From: Orientallactaga sibirica
Lineage: Eukaryota > Chordata > Mammalia > Rodentia > Dipodidae
NCBI GenBank assembly: GCA_036365145.1
Contig: JAEOAD010000603.1
Location: forward strand, 558,001-622,000
Reading direction: 5' to 3'
Length of the DNA stretch: 64,000 bases
Shown: positions 10,400 to 22,566 of the stretch, piece after piece
How the letters are laid out: the number at the start of each line of letters is the position of its first letter
Numbering within the stretch: position 1 is the first letter of the stretch
The notes under the pieces: model-generated
The model's input: only the letters and a program-made list of their open reading frames with translations
Databases searched by the model: none
Told to the model about the DNA's origin: nothing
Position numbers and translations under genes: made by a program

Positions 10400-10545
10400 C
10401 TTAAGAGAAAGGCTGTCATGTAGCCCAGGTTAGCCTCAAAACTCTCTTTACAATAGATAATGGCCTTAAATTCTTGATCTTTCTACCTCTACCTCCCAAA
10501 TGTTAGGATTATAGTTGTTCATCACTATACCTGACTTTTCCTGAT
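10400..10545 (-). repeat. Old B1-like SINE, antisense
   Basis: A diverged reverse-strand B1 pattern: tgtagcccaggttagcctc, then ctacctcccaaatgttagg, then a cactatacctg end. It has many substitutions and is older than the B1 copies at 54540 and 55249. Confidence 0.65.
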
Positions 10546-10644
10546 AACTTAATTGAAGATTTCTATTTATGTAAAACCTTTATCATGTTATTAGAATTTA
10601 TTGATGCATTTGCCAATAGTAAAAATAATTAATTTCACCATTCT

Positions 10645-10842
10645 TTAAAAATATTTTTTATTATTTATTTATTATTTATTAGAGAGAAAGAATGGGCATG
10701 CCAGGGCCTCTAGCCACTGCAAAAGAATTTCAAATGCATGCATCACCTTGTGCATGTAGCTTATGTGGGTACTGGGGAAATCAAACCTTAGGTTTCCCAG
10801 GCAAGAGCCTTAACTGCTAAGCTATCTCTGCAGTCTTCCACC
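10645..10842 (-). repeat. tRNA-derived SINE (DIP-like), antisense
   Basis: Left end is a tttatt-rich tail. The body is atgggcatgccagggcctct, the complement of the SINE middle, and it ends at the pol III box region (gcaagagccttaactgctaagc). Confidence 0.85.
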
Positions 10843-10952
10843 ATTCATTATTTAAAAATTGTTTCCTTATTTTATGGAAACCCAACCCACTGTACAGTGC
10901 CAAAGTGGTGAGTTCAAACTTTGTTTGCAATCATTTAAAGTTTCTAAAATAT

Positions 10953-11008
10953 AGTTATTTATTTATTTATTTATTATTTATTTATTTATTTATTTAACAG
11001 AGAAAGAG

Positions 11009-11054
<46 letters not shown>

Positions 11055-11205
11055 GGCATGCCAGAGCCTCTAGCCACTGCAAAAGAACTCCAGACCTGTG
11101 CACCCCCTTGTACATCTGGCTAACATGGGTCCTGGTGAATCAAACCTGGGTCCTTTGACTTTGGAGGAAAATGCCTTAATTGCTAAGCCACCCCTCCAGC
11201 CCTCA
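10953..11205 (-). repeat. tRNA-derived SINE (DIP-like), antisense, with (TTTA)n and (GA)n
   Basis: Same family as 10645-10842. The tail has expanded into about 50 bp of TTTA repeats and a GA microsatellite near 11015-11050. The pol III box end lies near 11170-11205. Confidence 0.85.
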
Positions 11206-12057
11206 TTTAAAGTTTTCTACGTTCAGTTCTAATTTTCAACACAAATTTATTCTCTTTAACTATTGACAGGAAAATTTAAGGTGTATTTAGAAAAAACAAA
11301 GGTAAGTGAATTTGTTTTTCAACTTTTATCAAATTTAATATGTGTTTGCAAATAATTCTTTTAATATTGTCTAATTTGCTGTTTGAATTTTGTGTAATAA
11401 AACTTCTTCCTTCTGTTTTGATCCAATAAATTACAATTGATATTTGTTGTGATACCTTTGTGAAATTTGTTCTAATGTGTCTTATTTCAATCTTTTTTCT
11501 TTATTGTTTACATCATAGCATCATATTCTCTATCTTTATGGAATCTGGCATCATTCATGCTTTCATCTGAAATTTAAATTTCTATTAATACTTATTCATT
11601 ATTCTACACAGTTAATCTTGTGCAAACATAAGGACCTGAGCTCCATCTCCTGTGTTCTTGTAATAACCTCAGACTGGTCACACATGCTTGTCACCCCAGT
11701 GCTCAATGCTTTATTACAGTGATGAAAAAATTTGGCCTCCAATTATTTTGATGCTGTTTCAAGTTCTTTTACCAAAGAATTAAGAATTTTCTTCTACAAT
11801 ACCTTTGTACTTTAAACTTTCAAAATTAAATATAATCAAAGAGGCATTAGATAATTTTCTGTTTTAACTCTAAGAAAGATAGTAATAATACTAAGTGACT
11901 ATCATGGGAAGAATCAGACATAAAAAGCAGGTTTGACATGGAGATGGGAGATGCTGAAGCAAAATCCTAATTAGCTCAGAAAAGGAGAATTGAAAATTTT
12001 ACATGGTGTTTTTTCTTAACTTTCTATTTTGGAATAATGTTTAGCAAACTGCCAATT
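11206..12057. other. AT-rich intergenic DNA
   Basis: Nothing identifiable. A weak SINE-like patch near 11640-11720 (gcttgtcaccccagtgctc) is too diverged to call. Confidence 0.5.
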
Positions 12058-12600
12058 GTTATGGGGTCCAGTGTCATAGAAGTAAGACCATAGACTCATG
12101 GAATGTGAGACAAAGTTTTATTTGGTAGAAAAGAAAGAAAATAAAAGCTGATGCACACCAGGACTACACACAGAGTTTGGGTCCTCAAGATGTAGCATTG
12201 TACTGTTCGGAGTGTCAGCTTTTATTGGAAATAACCACATGATATTCATAGAAAAAAAAACAGGGTGGGAGTTAAGCCATAAATCACAACTTACATTCTT
12301 AGAAGATTATATGGAATTAAAAACAGAATGAACTTTTGAACAGGTCTGTTGGTCAGTTATGGGAAGTGCCTGATGGGTATGAGGTAGGCCTGGTCCTCTT
12401 ATGTGCCCTTAAGGACCTCACAACAATGCAGGCCCTAGGTAATGCTATTCAGAGCATCCTGTTTATCTACCATTCCCACCTGTTTAAGCAAATGTTTCAT
12501 CCCATTCTTTTATGGGCTCTTACAAGGATCTGACTTCTATTTTTCTCTAAGTTTGATGTAAAGGAATAATAACATTTTGCCCTTAAACCAATAAACTTTT
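12058..12600 (-). mobile_element. Possible ERV LTR, antisense
   Basis: Begins tgttatggggtcc, a common reverse LTR terminus. It then shows tttatttgg and cttttattgg (reverse polyadenylation-signal candidates) and a less AT-rich body than its surroundings. The far end and a target duplication are not clear, so this is tentative. Confidence 0.35.
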
Positions 12601-15600
12601 CTACAAAAAACACAAAGCACCTGTTGGGGTTAGTGTCCTTGGGCATGTGTAAACAAGGAAAGAATAGCTCCATCCCTTTGGGCCATTTCCCAAATAGGGG
12701 TGTGTGTGTGTGTGTCTTATTAAATTAATGACTGATTATTACTTTTGAATTTTAGATAACAAAAGAAACAGGATAGTAAGATAGCACCTCAGGTTAATAA
12801 GATTGGAGAGTGATAGGTTGTTGGATTAGGCACTTATTTGTTAAATGGAATTCATTCAGTCTCTTGTTGAAGACTTCATTGTAGCTTTAAGTATAATACA
12901 AATGGTTATAAATTATTGAAATACTAGAGTCATTACTTTAATGGTTGTTGCCGGCTTATGGCCAAATTTATTCATATGAGGCACATAAATTTTCCATAGA
13001 AATTATACCTACATACTGATTAATATTTTAAAATATGCTAAAATTGAATTAATTTATTGAGAACTAAGGTATTTGAATTGTTTTATAATATTGGGTTGAT
13101 TGCTCAGTTGATGTATTAATGGATAAACATATTATTTCTTCTTTAGCTCCTCCATGAAGAAGCCCCATTCTCTACTGGAACTGGAATGTCTGGGTTCAGG
13201 TCAAATAGGGAGAATGAGGACATTGTACCACAGTCAGTATTGAAGTATTTTGAGGCTGAGATGTGACACATTTGCAAGCAAAACGTGCAGTCCCAAACCA
13301 GGCAAACACTTCAGCATAATCATCAATCCAAACTAGTGGGCAGAATGGGCAGAAAGAAAAATTTGAAGTTTGACCCATAACAGGGAGGAGGAAGAAAAAA
13401 GGGATAACGGTATATCCTTATAAATTAATTGAATTTTGGAATCTAGCCAAAGATATAACATGCAGTTTAACTGTGGCTTGTCTATGACAAGATACTTTAA
13501 GTACTTCTCTTATTGATAATGCCTTTACTTGTCACATTCTACTACTGACTTTATCTCCTTCTGCCCATCTTCCTCTCTTACCCCATTGGTTTGCTTGAGC
13601 TGACTATTTCTGTATCAAATTTACTTTCCATCTTGACCAATGTGATTCTATACATACTTTTAAATTTTATATCCTCTGTGAATCCTTTTCTTGGTATTTC
13701 CATGATAGTAAATGATATATCCCCTAGTCACTGTAGCACAGTATCATTAGTATGTCCTATAGCCCAGTAGTAGTTATTCAAAGTGGAGGTGTGGAATTGA
13801 GACTATTTCAGGCAAATGAAAAACATGTATTCAGAAAGATGAACCTAGCAAGTTCCTAGAATATTTAGAAATTTGAACAAATTTAATTTGTATTATTATA
13901 AATTAATTGGGATAATGATGGATTAAAGAGAGTTATTAGAGATCAGATAATAGTGTTCTATAAATACCTACTGAAAGAAGAACATATCTTAAAGGAACAT
14001 ATTTATATGTATGAGTTATTCAAAAATGATATGTCCAGTTGGCAGAAGAACCAGGATTTAAATTCAGTTCATATATTCCTTTGAATTAAAACATTTTCAT
14101 CTTTATGGTATCCTTTCCCTTGAAATGTTTTCTTCACTAGAAAGTAGAATAGGTTTCAGTCTTGTCTATATCTATGCTGAAAGAAAAAAACAGCTCAAAG
14201 TACAGGGCAGAGAAGAGTGCAGTTTTAAGATGCAATTGGACAGCATTTGTCTTTATTTTTAAAGAGTATGGTGATAGAAGGAAAACTCAATGAAAATATA
14301 GTTTAACAAAATTATAATTAAATTAGAGCTTTGCATAATTGTTGTGTGAGAGACTGACAATATTTTGTAATTTGTATTTAGATATCAAACATAAGACTGT
14401 GGCCATTCCAAGAGAAATATGAATAGCATTGAATAATGAGGAAAATGACAGATGAACAAACCAGGCAGAATGTTTAGAAGTAGAAATAATTTAAAAGCCT
14501 ACCATGAACAAATGTTTAGATAGTAAAACAATAGCTCAATTCAGATATACTCAGAAAAGCTTAGAAATTTTCATAGACAAGATGTATTTTTAAATTGATG
14601 CCCCTAAATGGTACATTTTCTGGGGTACCCTTGACATTTTGGTATGTGTATACCTTATATAATGTCCACATCAGAGTAAATATATATCCTTAAATACTTT
14701 ATATTTCTTTGTACTGAAATAAGTCACAATATTTCTTCTGGATCTTTGAAATCTACAGTTCATCATTCTGATTTATTCTGACCCTGACAAGATAGTATTC
14801 TATCAAAGGAAAATCAAAAGTTAGAAATCTAACCCTAGGTATATTTTTAAGGATAAAAAAATGAATCATTCTTAAGTTAGTTACTTTGTATAAAGTACAT
14901 GATTTTTTTTAACTTCAGTGTAAGTTTTAATTTGGGTTGCTATTCTATTTATATAGAGAGTTTAGATACATTTTAGGTAATTTAAATAATCTATATTGAC
15001 CTATATGAAATTCAACCAAGAGGCTTTCAAAATGCATGTGAAATACTCACACAGTATGTTCATTGTTAACTTTCGTTCCTTTGACTTGAAATGGTTGGAA
15101 AAGTTAAAAAGTCAGCAATGATACCCTACATTGTTGTATCATGATCACATGATCACACTAAACTGAAGCAAATTTCATTGGCTCATATTGGAAATTTGTA
15201 TTTAAACATATACCCTGCTGCATGTGTTCTGAGGAGGATGGATAGAAGAGTCACATGTCCCTCTTTTATGCAAAGATTGTACAAAGAAAGGGACAGTATA
15301 GGTAATACAGAGCACTTTTGACATTGTTGTGCTTCTATGCTCCATACCATTTAGCAGATGAGTTTTATGATTAATTAACCCCTTGCTTTTGATCTGCCAG
15401 ATGATTTATTTTACAATTAATCCAGTTTAATCAGTCATCTATGAAAATGCTGGTTTTGAGGCCCCCAATTTCTGAGTACCATGCATCTTATCAACTGAAA
15501 TTCTTGATGGTTTCTAAATGTAATTCCATGAGCAGAGTAGACCTGGTCAGTTGGCTTTGAGACATAAGTAGTCTCCTTTAAGGCCCTTTAGGATAAGAAT

Positions 15601-16450
15601 CTATATCTCAGAAAATTAGTGTTGTGAGCCCTGTAATATCCTAACAACACTGTACATCCTTTCTGAGTTCTGAGTACATTTCATGATAATGTGAAGATGA
15701 GAGAAAGTGGTCTGCTATGTAGTTAAGGGAATAACTGATCATGTTAATTTAGGAACTTCAGACAATGCAATTTCAATGTAATTGAAATCTAGTTGCCATT
15801 AAAATGCAATTTTTTCTGATTTTATCCTTTTATGAGAATACCTAGCATATCAGTGTATGTACTATTGATAGAAGTGTATGTGATAAAGTAAAATGAGAGA
15901 GGAAACATGAGCTATCAATGAGAAGCAATGGGCCTGATACTGATAATTCTCAGATTCTTACCTATTTCCCCTTGATGGAGCTATAACTTGTAACTTGGGA
16001 TACAGTGCTGGGGGATTTTTTCTGCCCTCTCAGAAATTATAGTTTTCAGCTTCCCTTTTCCAGTCAATGGTTTCTAAACTTTGTGCTACAGGAAATATAA
16101 AGAATCATCAGGCAGCAGTGACTGTTTATTTAGTGCCCTCCAGGGTGCTGAGAACTGAAGCAGAGAAAATTAATAGTATTAGATGCTTCAGCTTTGATGT
16201 TGGTTTGGAAGTAGAGAGCCTCCTGATATACATTTCCAAAGGGATATTTATATCTCTTTTTAATGTGCATTAAAAGAAAAATAAATATTTGGGCAGGTTA
16301 TTCACACATCTTTAATGTCTAATTAAAATTAGATATATCTTCTAGCATCTTCTCCATTTTTAAAAAATTTAATGTTTTATAACTTATAATAAATTTTCTT
16401 TGTATAAACCTGTAGCTTTTTTATTCTTGTTAAAGCTATTGTAAGGGTAA
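12601..16450. other. Long AT-rich intergenic stretch
   Basis: About 3.8 kb with no ORF worth calling, no LTR, SINE or LINE pattern that I recognise and only a short GT run near 12700. This is the largest stretch of apparently single-copy sequence in the window. If a conserved non-coding element exists here, it cannot be seen from one sequence. Confidence 0.5.
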
Positions 16451-16451
16451 T

Positions 16452-16600
16452 TTTTTTGTTTATTTGTTTTTCAAGGTAGGGTCTCACTCTAGCCCAGGCT
16501 GACATGGAATTCATGACAGAATTTTGAACTCATGGCAATCCTCCTACCTCTGCCTCCCACGTGCTGGGATTAAAGGCATGCACCACCACACCCAGTTTAG
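16452..16600 (-). repeat. B1-like SINE, antisense
   Basis: A reverse-strand B1 body: gtagggtctcactctagccc, then cctacctctgcctccca, gtgctgggattaaaggcatg and ccaccacacccag. Preceded by a T/G-rich reverse tail. Confidence 0.85.
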
Positions 16601-17120
16601 GGTAATTTTTTTTGATATTTTTTCTCCATGGGCTTGTCATTGGTGTGTGAAAAAGTGACTGATTGATTTTTTCATGTTGATTTTACATATAAGTGAATTT
16701 GTTTATTAGGTGTAATGTATTTTGGTGGAGTTTTAAAGTCTTATAAATATATGATCATATCTACAAATAGGGATAATTTTACTTTTTCTTTCATCATTTT
16801 TATCCTTTTTTCTTTTGAATTATTGCATTGGCTAAATGTTCCAAACAGTATATTGAATAAGAGTGATAAGAATAGACATTCCTGTCTCATTCTTGATTTT
16901 AGAGAAAATACTTTTAGATATTTTTCTATTTAGTATGGTATTCACTATGAATTTATCCATATTGCCTTTATGATGTTGAAGGATCATCTTTTATACCTAA
17001 TTTCCTCAGGGCTTTTATCATGAAGAGATGTTGTATTTTGTCAAATGAATTGTCTTTTTTCTTTTGCTTATATATGTGTAGAGATTATAGGTCTCTCTAT
17101 CTCTCTGTATGTTTGTGTTG
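16601..17120 (-). mobile_element. Old LINE-1 ORF2 fragment, antisense
   Basis: The reverse complement resembles the reverse transcriptase part of LINE-1 ORF2 (cattcctgtctcattcttga and tgttgtattttgtcaaatg are typical reverse-strand blocks, compare 26600-26645). Strongly decayed. Confidence 0.6.
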
Positions 17121-17133
17121 GACACAGAACCAG

Positions 17134-17494
17134 TGTGGTAGTTTGAATAGATGGCCCCCAATATATATAGTGTTTTATTAGTTTGAAGTTTGCATCTTCA
17201 GCCCACTGACTGGAGGCAGTTTCACTGGGAAGATCATAAGGTGTGGTGACTGGTTTGAGATTTCAATCTAAAGATATGCAAAGTGTATCTAGCTGGATTT
17301 CCTGAAGTGTGCTGTGCTGAGTGGCATTTTTATTTTTGGCTTTCTCTCTCTCTTCCCTGGTCCTGTAAGAGCAGGCCAGCTTCTTCTGCCATTATGGAAC
17401 TTCCCCTGGATCTATACGCTTCAATAAATCCCTTCCTCCATAACTGTGCCTGGTCTGGAAGTTTATCACAGCGAACCTAATGCTGTCTGCTACA
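17134..17494 (+). repeat. MaLR-like 5' LTR
   Basis: 361 bp from tgtggtagtttgaatagatgg to ctgtctgctaca, with cttcaataaatcc as polyadenylation signal. Followed by gaagttggtatgag, the interior start. Confidence 0.85.
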
Positions 17495-18065
17495 GAAGTT
17501 GGTATGAGAATGTGGGGAGAGATGAACCTGAGAATGTGGATTTTGGTCTTTTGGAACCTTTGTTTTGGAGGAATAAGCATGGATTTGGTGCTTGCAACTG
17601 AAGATGCCTTCTGGCGTGATAAGCCAAGTTTTATGGACTGTTCTGATGAGAGTTTGAGAATGCTAAGTGCAGACAGTATTGAACTTTGAGGCTTGGCTTA
17701 TAGGCTTTCCAAGGGGAAGGAAATACTGCAGTGCACTTTGTTGGAACTGGGCTACTGGCATAAGGGATGGCTGTGTTCTGCTGCCCAGGCACAGAGAATT
17801 TGATCAAGGTAAAATTTGTAATGGACTGTTGTGCTTGGCTAAAAATAGTGGACTGAAAGGTTTAAGATTTTAAGTTGGAAAACCTCAAGCAAGTTAAAAT
17901 TACAGGCACTGGGACTGGTTTTTGGTTACTGAAGCTGCTATTGTCAACACATTAGCAATCTTAAGGAAGATGGCCTAACTGCTTTACATTAAAACAATGG
18001 AGAAGATGCCTGAGGAAAGACTGTTAGAAATGCAAACACTTTTGGAAAGAGTTGAATAGAGAATG
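17495..18065 (+). mobile_element. MaLR-like interior, left part
   Basis: Matches 22588-22895 from ctactggcataagg onward. It ends in gagttgaatagagaatg, where provirus B begins. It contains no retroviral domain. Confidence 0.75.
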
Positions 18066-18478
18066 TGTAAGGTTCAGGAGTAACCACAGTAATGCACACC
18101 ACTCTGAGGCAAAGGTGAAAACTTTTATTTGTGAAAAGTAGAAGCTGCCAGGGCTGGCCCACAAGAGAGGAGCACAGCCCACCTCTGTTCCTCAGGTAGT
18201 GGGATTTATAGGGTCAGTTGGGGGAAGGTGAGAAAAGGAAAAGAACTCCTTTGTTCTTTACATTAGCCATTTCAAAAAGCTAGGGTGTGAGAGCAGACCA
18301 GTGACCAGGTGACTTACAAGATAAGGGGGAAGGAAACCATGACCTGGGGGCATTGTTAGTCAGGGAAGGGGTAATGGCTGGGTGGTTTCTTGAGGAATGT
18401 GGATAATCTACTTCCTTATGCCTCTATCTTATCCTGCTGTGCTTGGTGACTCCATTTTGGGACTTGTCTGACTTAACA
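18066..18478 (-). repeat. Provirus B 3' LTR
   Basis: 413 bp, minus strand. It contains aaaatggagtcaccaag near its start and a tttatttgtg reverse polyadenylation signal near 18123. It aligns along its length with 32686-32890 plus 34075-34302. Confidence 0.8.
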
Positions 18479-18846
18479 TTCCAGCCATTTGTTAATGATA
18501 AGAGACAAAGGTTAATTTCTTCATGTTGACCAAGAGGTGATGAGTTCTTATGGGAGAGGCTGGATAATATGGTCAAAGAGTCTCCCTTCAGGTTAAATGA
18601 TGAGGAGGCAGTTCTACAGTGGCTGTTAAGACTTGATCCTGAATAAAACAGAGACTTCTCTCATACCATCCCTATATTGAGCTGACTTTGGGGCAGTCGC
18701 TGGAAACTTCTATTATACAAAAGGTGAGGGAGATGGGCTCTGCACACCTCATGAGAGGACAGAAGGAAGAACTAAGGAGCTTGTTATCCTTGTCAACAGG
18801 CATGACATCAAAATGCCAGGTGCAAGGGGAGGATGAACACTCAGGG
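18479..18846 (-). mobile_element. Provirus B interior next to the 3' LTR
   Basis: Non-coding on both strands. No clear polypurine tract precedes the LTR. It ends at aggg, where a solo LTR has inserted. Confidence 0.5.
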
Positions 18847-19409
18847 TGAAAGACCCAGGACAGAGTAGCACCATGACAGGCCTCAGTCACTCTGTAGGCC
18901 ACAGAGGCAAGTTCCCAGAGTCAAGGGAAGAACAAGCAGTACCAGGAAAAAACATAAATTTGCTGTGTGAGCATGATTCAACATTCTTGCGGTCCTGGGC
19001 CAGATGGCCCAATAAGATCCACTGTCTCAGAGTTTTGTAAATGTCAATCAATCAAATGAATGTAACCCCATGCACCTACCTGTTCAAATGTAACCTCCGC
19101 TTGCTGAGCCAATTAAGTTAGAAATTCCCCTAGACCTAGCCCGCCAAAACCCTAAGACCAATCAAGAACCCCCAAGTACAGTTACTGTTCAAATTAACCA
19201 ATCATGTGGTTGCGTGGATGATAGCCCTCTCCCTCTTGTTCACACCTCAATAAAAAGCCTGCTTTTCTGCTTCTCGGGGCTCTTTCACAGATCCACTGTG
19301 TTGGTGAAGGCAAGAGACCGAGCTTAAGCCTGAGTAAAGCTCTTTGCATTTGCATACTTGTTTGGTCATCCTTGGTGGTCACTGGGGGCGCCATGAACTG
19401 GGCATTACA
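18847..19409 (+). mobile_element. Solo gammaretrovirus-type LTR, TSD AGGG
   Basis: 563 bp starting tgaaagaccc and ending gggcattaca, flanked by AGGG at 18843-18846 and 19410-19413. Four bases is the usual gammaretroviral duplication. It carries CCAAT-like boxes (gagccaatt, aaccaatca), the AATAAA signal in cctcaataaaaagcc and a second in gagtaaagctctttgc. It is related to the LTRs of provirus C (35738 and 44043) but has a longer U3. Confidence 0.85.
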
Positions 19410-19413
19410 AGGG

Positions 19414-21427
19414 GTGAGGGATAGAAGGCTTGGGGAAAGAGAGAGGAGGCCAGAGGGGCATCAGTGTTTTGGGATCAGGGGAAGAGGAGTAACATGAGAG
19501 AGTTTAAGTTTGAGAGTGTCCCTTGGGGTGTCAGTGTGCTTATCCCTGGATGAGATAGGGTAAGGGCTAAGGAAGGAGGGGGCCCAAGGAATAGCTCTGA
19601 TTCTGGCTAAGGCAAGTGGGAGGAGAGGGGGTCAGGGTAGGTGAAGTTAATCAGGAACAGGCAAAGGCAGAAGGCAAACATTAATGTTAAAGTTTAGTGT
19701 TGTAAGTCAGCATCAGATAGGTGAGTCTATTAGTCTGAATCTTTTTGCTATTGTAGTTATATTTTTCTTACTAGGTGATTAAGACCAGGTAGGCTGCCAG
19801 AGTTTTGGAGGTCAATAATGGCACTGTAGGAGAGACTTTTAGGGACCTGTGAGTTCTATGACTCTCAGAATTGTCATCTGCTAGAATAAGGCAAGGCTAG
19901 CTGACCAAGTGGCCCTCCCTCTTTTGGGAAGCCTGGTGGACTGACTTTCCTCCAATGTGACTCTCCTATTGCAGATACACTGACTTGGAATTCATCTCTG
20001 AGTCTCCATATCCTGATCATAGGCAAGAAGTTTTCCATTATATCCTGTAGTCTTCTGACCTGGGAGCAGGAACCAAAATATTGGTTATCCTTTTAACTCC
20101 AATGCTTCCAATTGTTTTTGGCTTCTACATATGGTTATTAATCACTCAGAAAGACTGTACATAACAAAACAGATTAATTAAAAATGTGCAGAACATATCT
20201 GGTTATCAAAGCAGATTGGGATAGAGAATTACACAATAGTTTAAAATAATTTTGATTAATTTTAAGAATAATTGTCAGGTGACAGTGTAAGCTATATCTG
20301 GAACATAAAAATCATACACATTTTATCTTTTAAATATGTCAGTTATAAGTATAGGCAGAACATTTTGGTAGTCCTGAAAATATTTTACCAATTATTTGAT
20401 CAAATAATTTAAGGAAATTGAATTAAACTAGAAATTGTATGCCAAGAAAACACAAGACAGTATCAAAACTTAGCATCTGTATTTGAAAACAACTTTGGCT
20501 AGTCGGTATACCAATGCAAGTACCAATTGCCCCCAAATGGAAGTTGAATAGCAATTTAAGATTATTTTTTCTACAGCTGGAAACATGTCATAAGTTTCAA
20601 TATCTTTGTATGCAATGAACTTAAGACACTGAAATGAGACAATTAATTAAGAGATACTTTGAGACTGATTATACATAGCTTAAGAATAAAATGAAATTTG
20701 GTTATTGTTGAGTTAAGCAAGCCCAATTTTTAACATTCATTAGAGACAATATTTTTAAAATAAGTACCTTTTACCATTGAACAATTTTAAAGCTTAAATA
20801 AGAAATATTTATGACTGTTATATGAAGCTTAGACAAACTATGTCAACATTGTTTGTATTCAGTGGATTTCCCTCAGACATGGGGAGCTATCCTAAGAACA
20901 AGCTTACAATAAGTTACTATCTAGAAGACTTAGATTATAACCTCAGTGATAGTCACCAAGCAAAACTAGCATAAACAAGACAAGAATCATCATAAAATTA
21001 CAGAGTTTTAATGAGGCATGTTGATGTATGGTTATTGATAGACAAAACATCATGTCCTTTGTATAAACCAAATTACAATATTCTGATATCGAGAAAAGTA
21101 GAGTTCACATATTTAAGGCACATGAGGCTACATAAATTAAACTATGAACAAAAGATCTGCTAAAGAATTTAAAATAAACAAGAAACCCATATTATGTAGT
21201 AACATTTTTGGCTTTAATATGAAGAAATGAAAAGTTTTACAATTTGTAAAGGTCAGAAGAATCAGGATACCTTTGTATAATACATATATTTTTTAATGAG
21301 GAGATTTAGCACTTTTAAAAGCTAAATAATATGACCATCCAATCCATAAGTCATTTTCCAAAATTAATTCAGCTATATCTAATATACCCAAAGAATAGAG
21401 GAACTGGACTAAACTGCCATGATCTAA
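19414..21427 (-). mobile_element. Provirus B interior, AT-rich part
   Basis: 19414-20080 is purine-rich and less AT-rich. 20081-21427 is AT-rich. No frame resembles a viral or host protein. I assign it to provirus B by position only. Confidence 0.4.
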
Positions 21428-21580
21428 TAAAAAAAAAAAAAAAAAAAGGAGACAAGTCTCAGGGAAAGAGAGGGAATCAGCATGCCAGGGCCATTAGCCA
21501 CTGCAAACAATCTTCAAATGTATGCTCCACCATGTGCATCTGTCTTTGCAAGCAAGCACCTTTAACTGTTGAGCCAAAAA
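21428..21580 (-). repeat. tRNA-derived SINE (DIP-like) fragment, antisense
   Basis: After an A run, gagggaatcagcatgccagg, ttagccactgcaaac and caagcacctttaactgttgagcc match the reverse SINE body. It lacks part of the middle. Confidence 0.75.
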
Positions 21581-22566
21581 GAAATATTTTCAATTTCCTC
21601 TAAATCATAAATAAAATACACAAAAAACATACATAAAATTTCATGACACAATCTGTAACTACATAAACCTTAATCAATGCTATAATTTTGTCTGTGGCAC
21701 TTTCATAAACTTGCTCAATAATGACATAAGTTAAATCTAAAGTATTAAGAATGATTGGTGGAGGAATTGAGGAATTACATCTTAAATCACAATATAACTG
21801 CTTAGAATTTTTTTTTTTACTGCTCACCGTGAAGTAAATAGTTTCCAAGTGTATGACAAATAAGTACTTTTCAGTATCTCCAAATGTAGTCTATTTACCT
21901 TATAAATTAAGAAAAAAGAGAATAGATAATTTTTCTGAGATTTTAAAAAAACTTTTAATTTTAATTGTATATTCATGTTGCTGCATTCTATAGCCTCCTC
22001 CCTGTCCTCCCCCCTCCAAAGGGACCTTCCTAATTGGGGAATGTGGGTCATGCATTATGGGGGTGACCAACAGTTATGGGGAGGAGGTGATGCATAATGG
22101 CCCAACTTGTGGCTCTAACAATCTTTCTGCCCCCTCTTCTGTGAATTTCCCTGAGCCATGTTGGGTTTGTTTTATTTCTACTTCAGTGATGAGGTCTTGG
22201 GAGCCTCTGTGTCTCTGGATATCTGGGTTAGTAGGAGTTGAGTATTCTCTGTGTCTATTTCCTTCAGCCTTGTGCTGGTGTCAGGTTCACTGAGAAAGCT
22301 GCATTCTTGTCCATTTCACCCATTACTCTATGTTTTCAGCTGGGGCCCTGGTGAGGTGCAATAGGCTTATCCTCCCCTCAGGTTTGGTGTCCATCTGAAA
22401 AATAAAAGCAAATTTTCCAATGGAGAGAGAAGTCAGCACCAGATAGATGGGATATCCATTGTTATTTTTGAGAGAATTTTATATGTGTAGGCACTCTTAT
22501 AGCCCATGATTAGTGGCAGCTTGATATTGGAGAATGGGCTTATTTATTGGACATGATTTTGACTTG

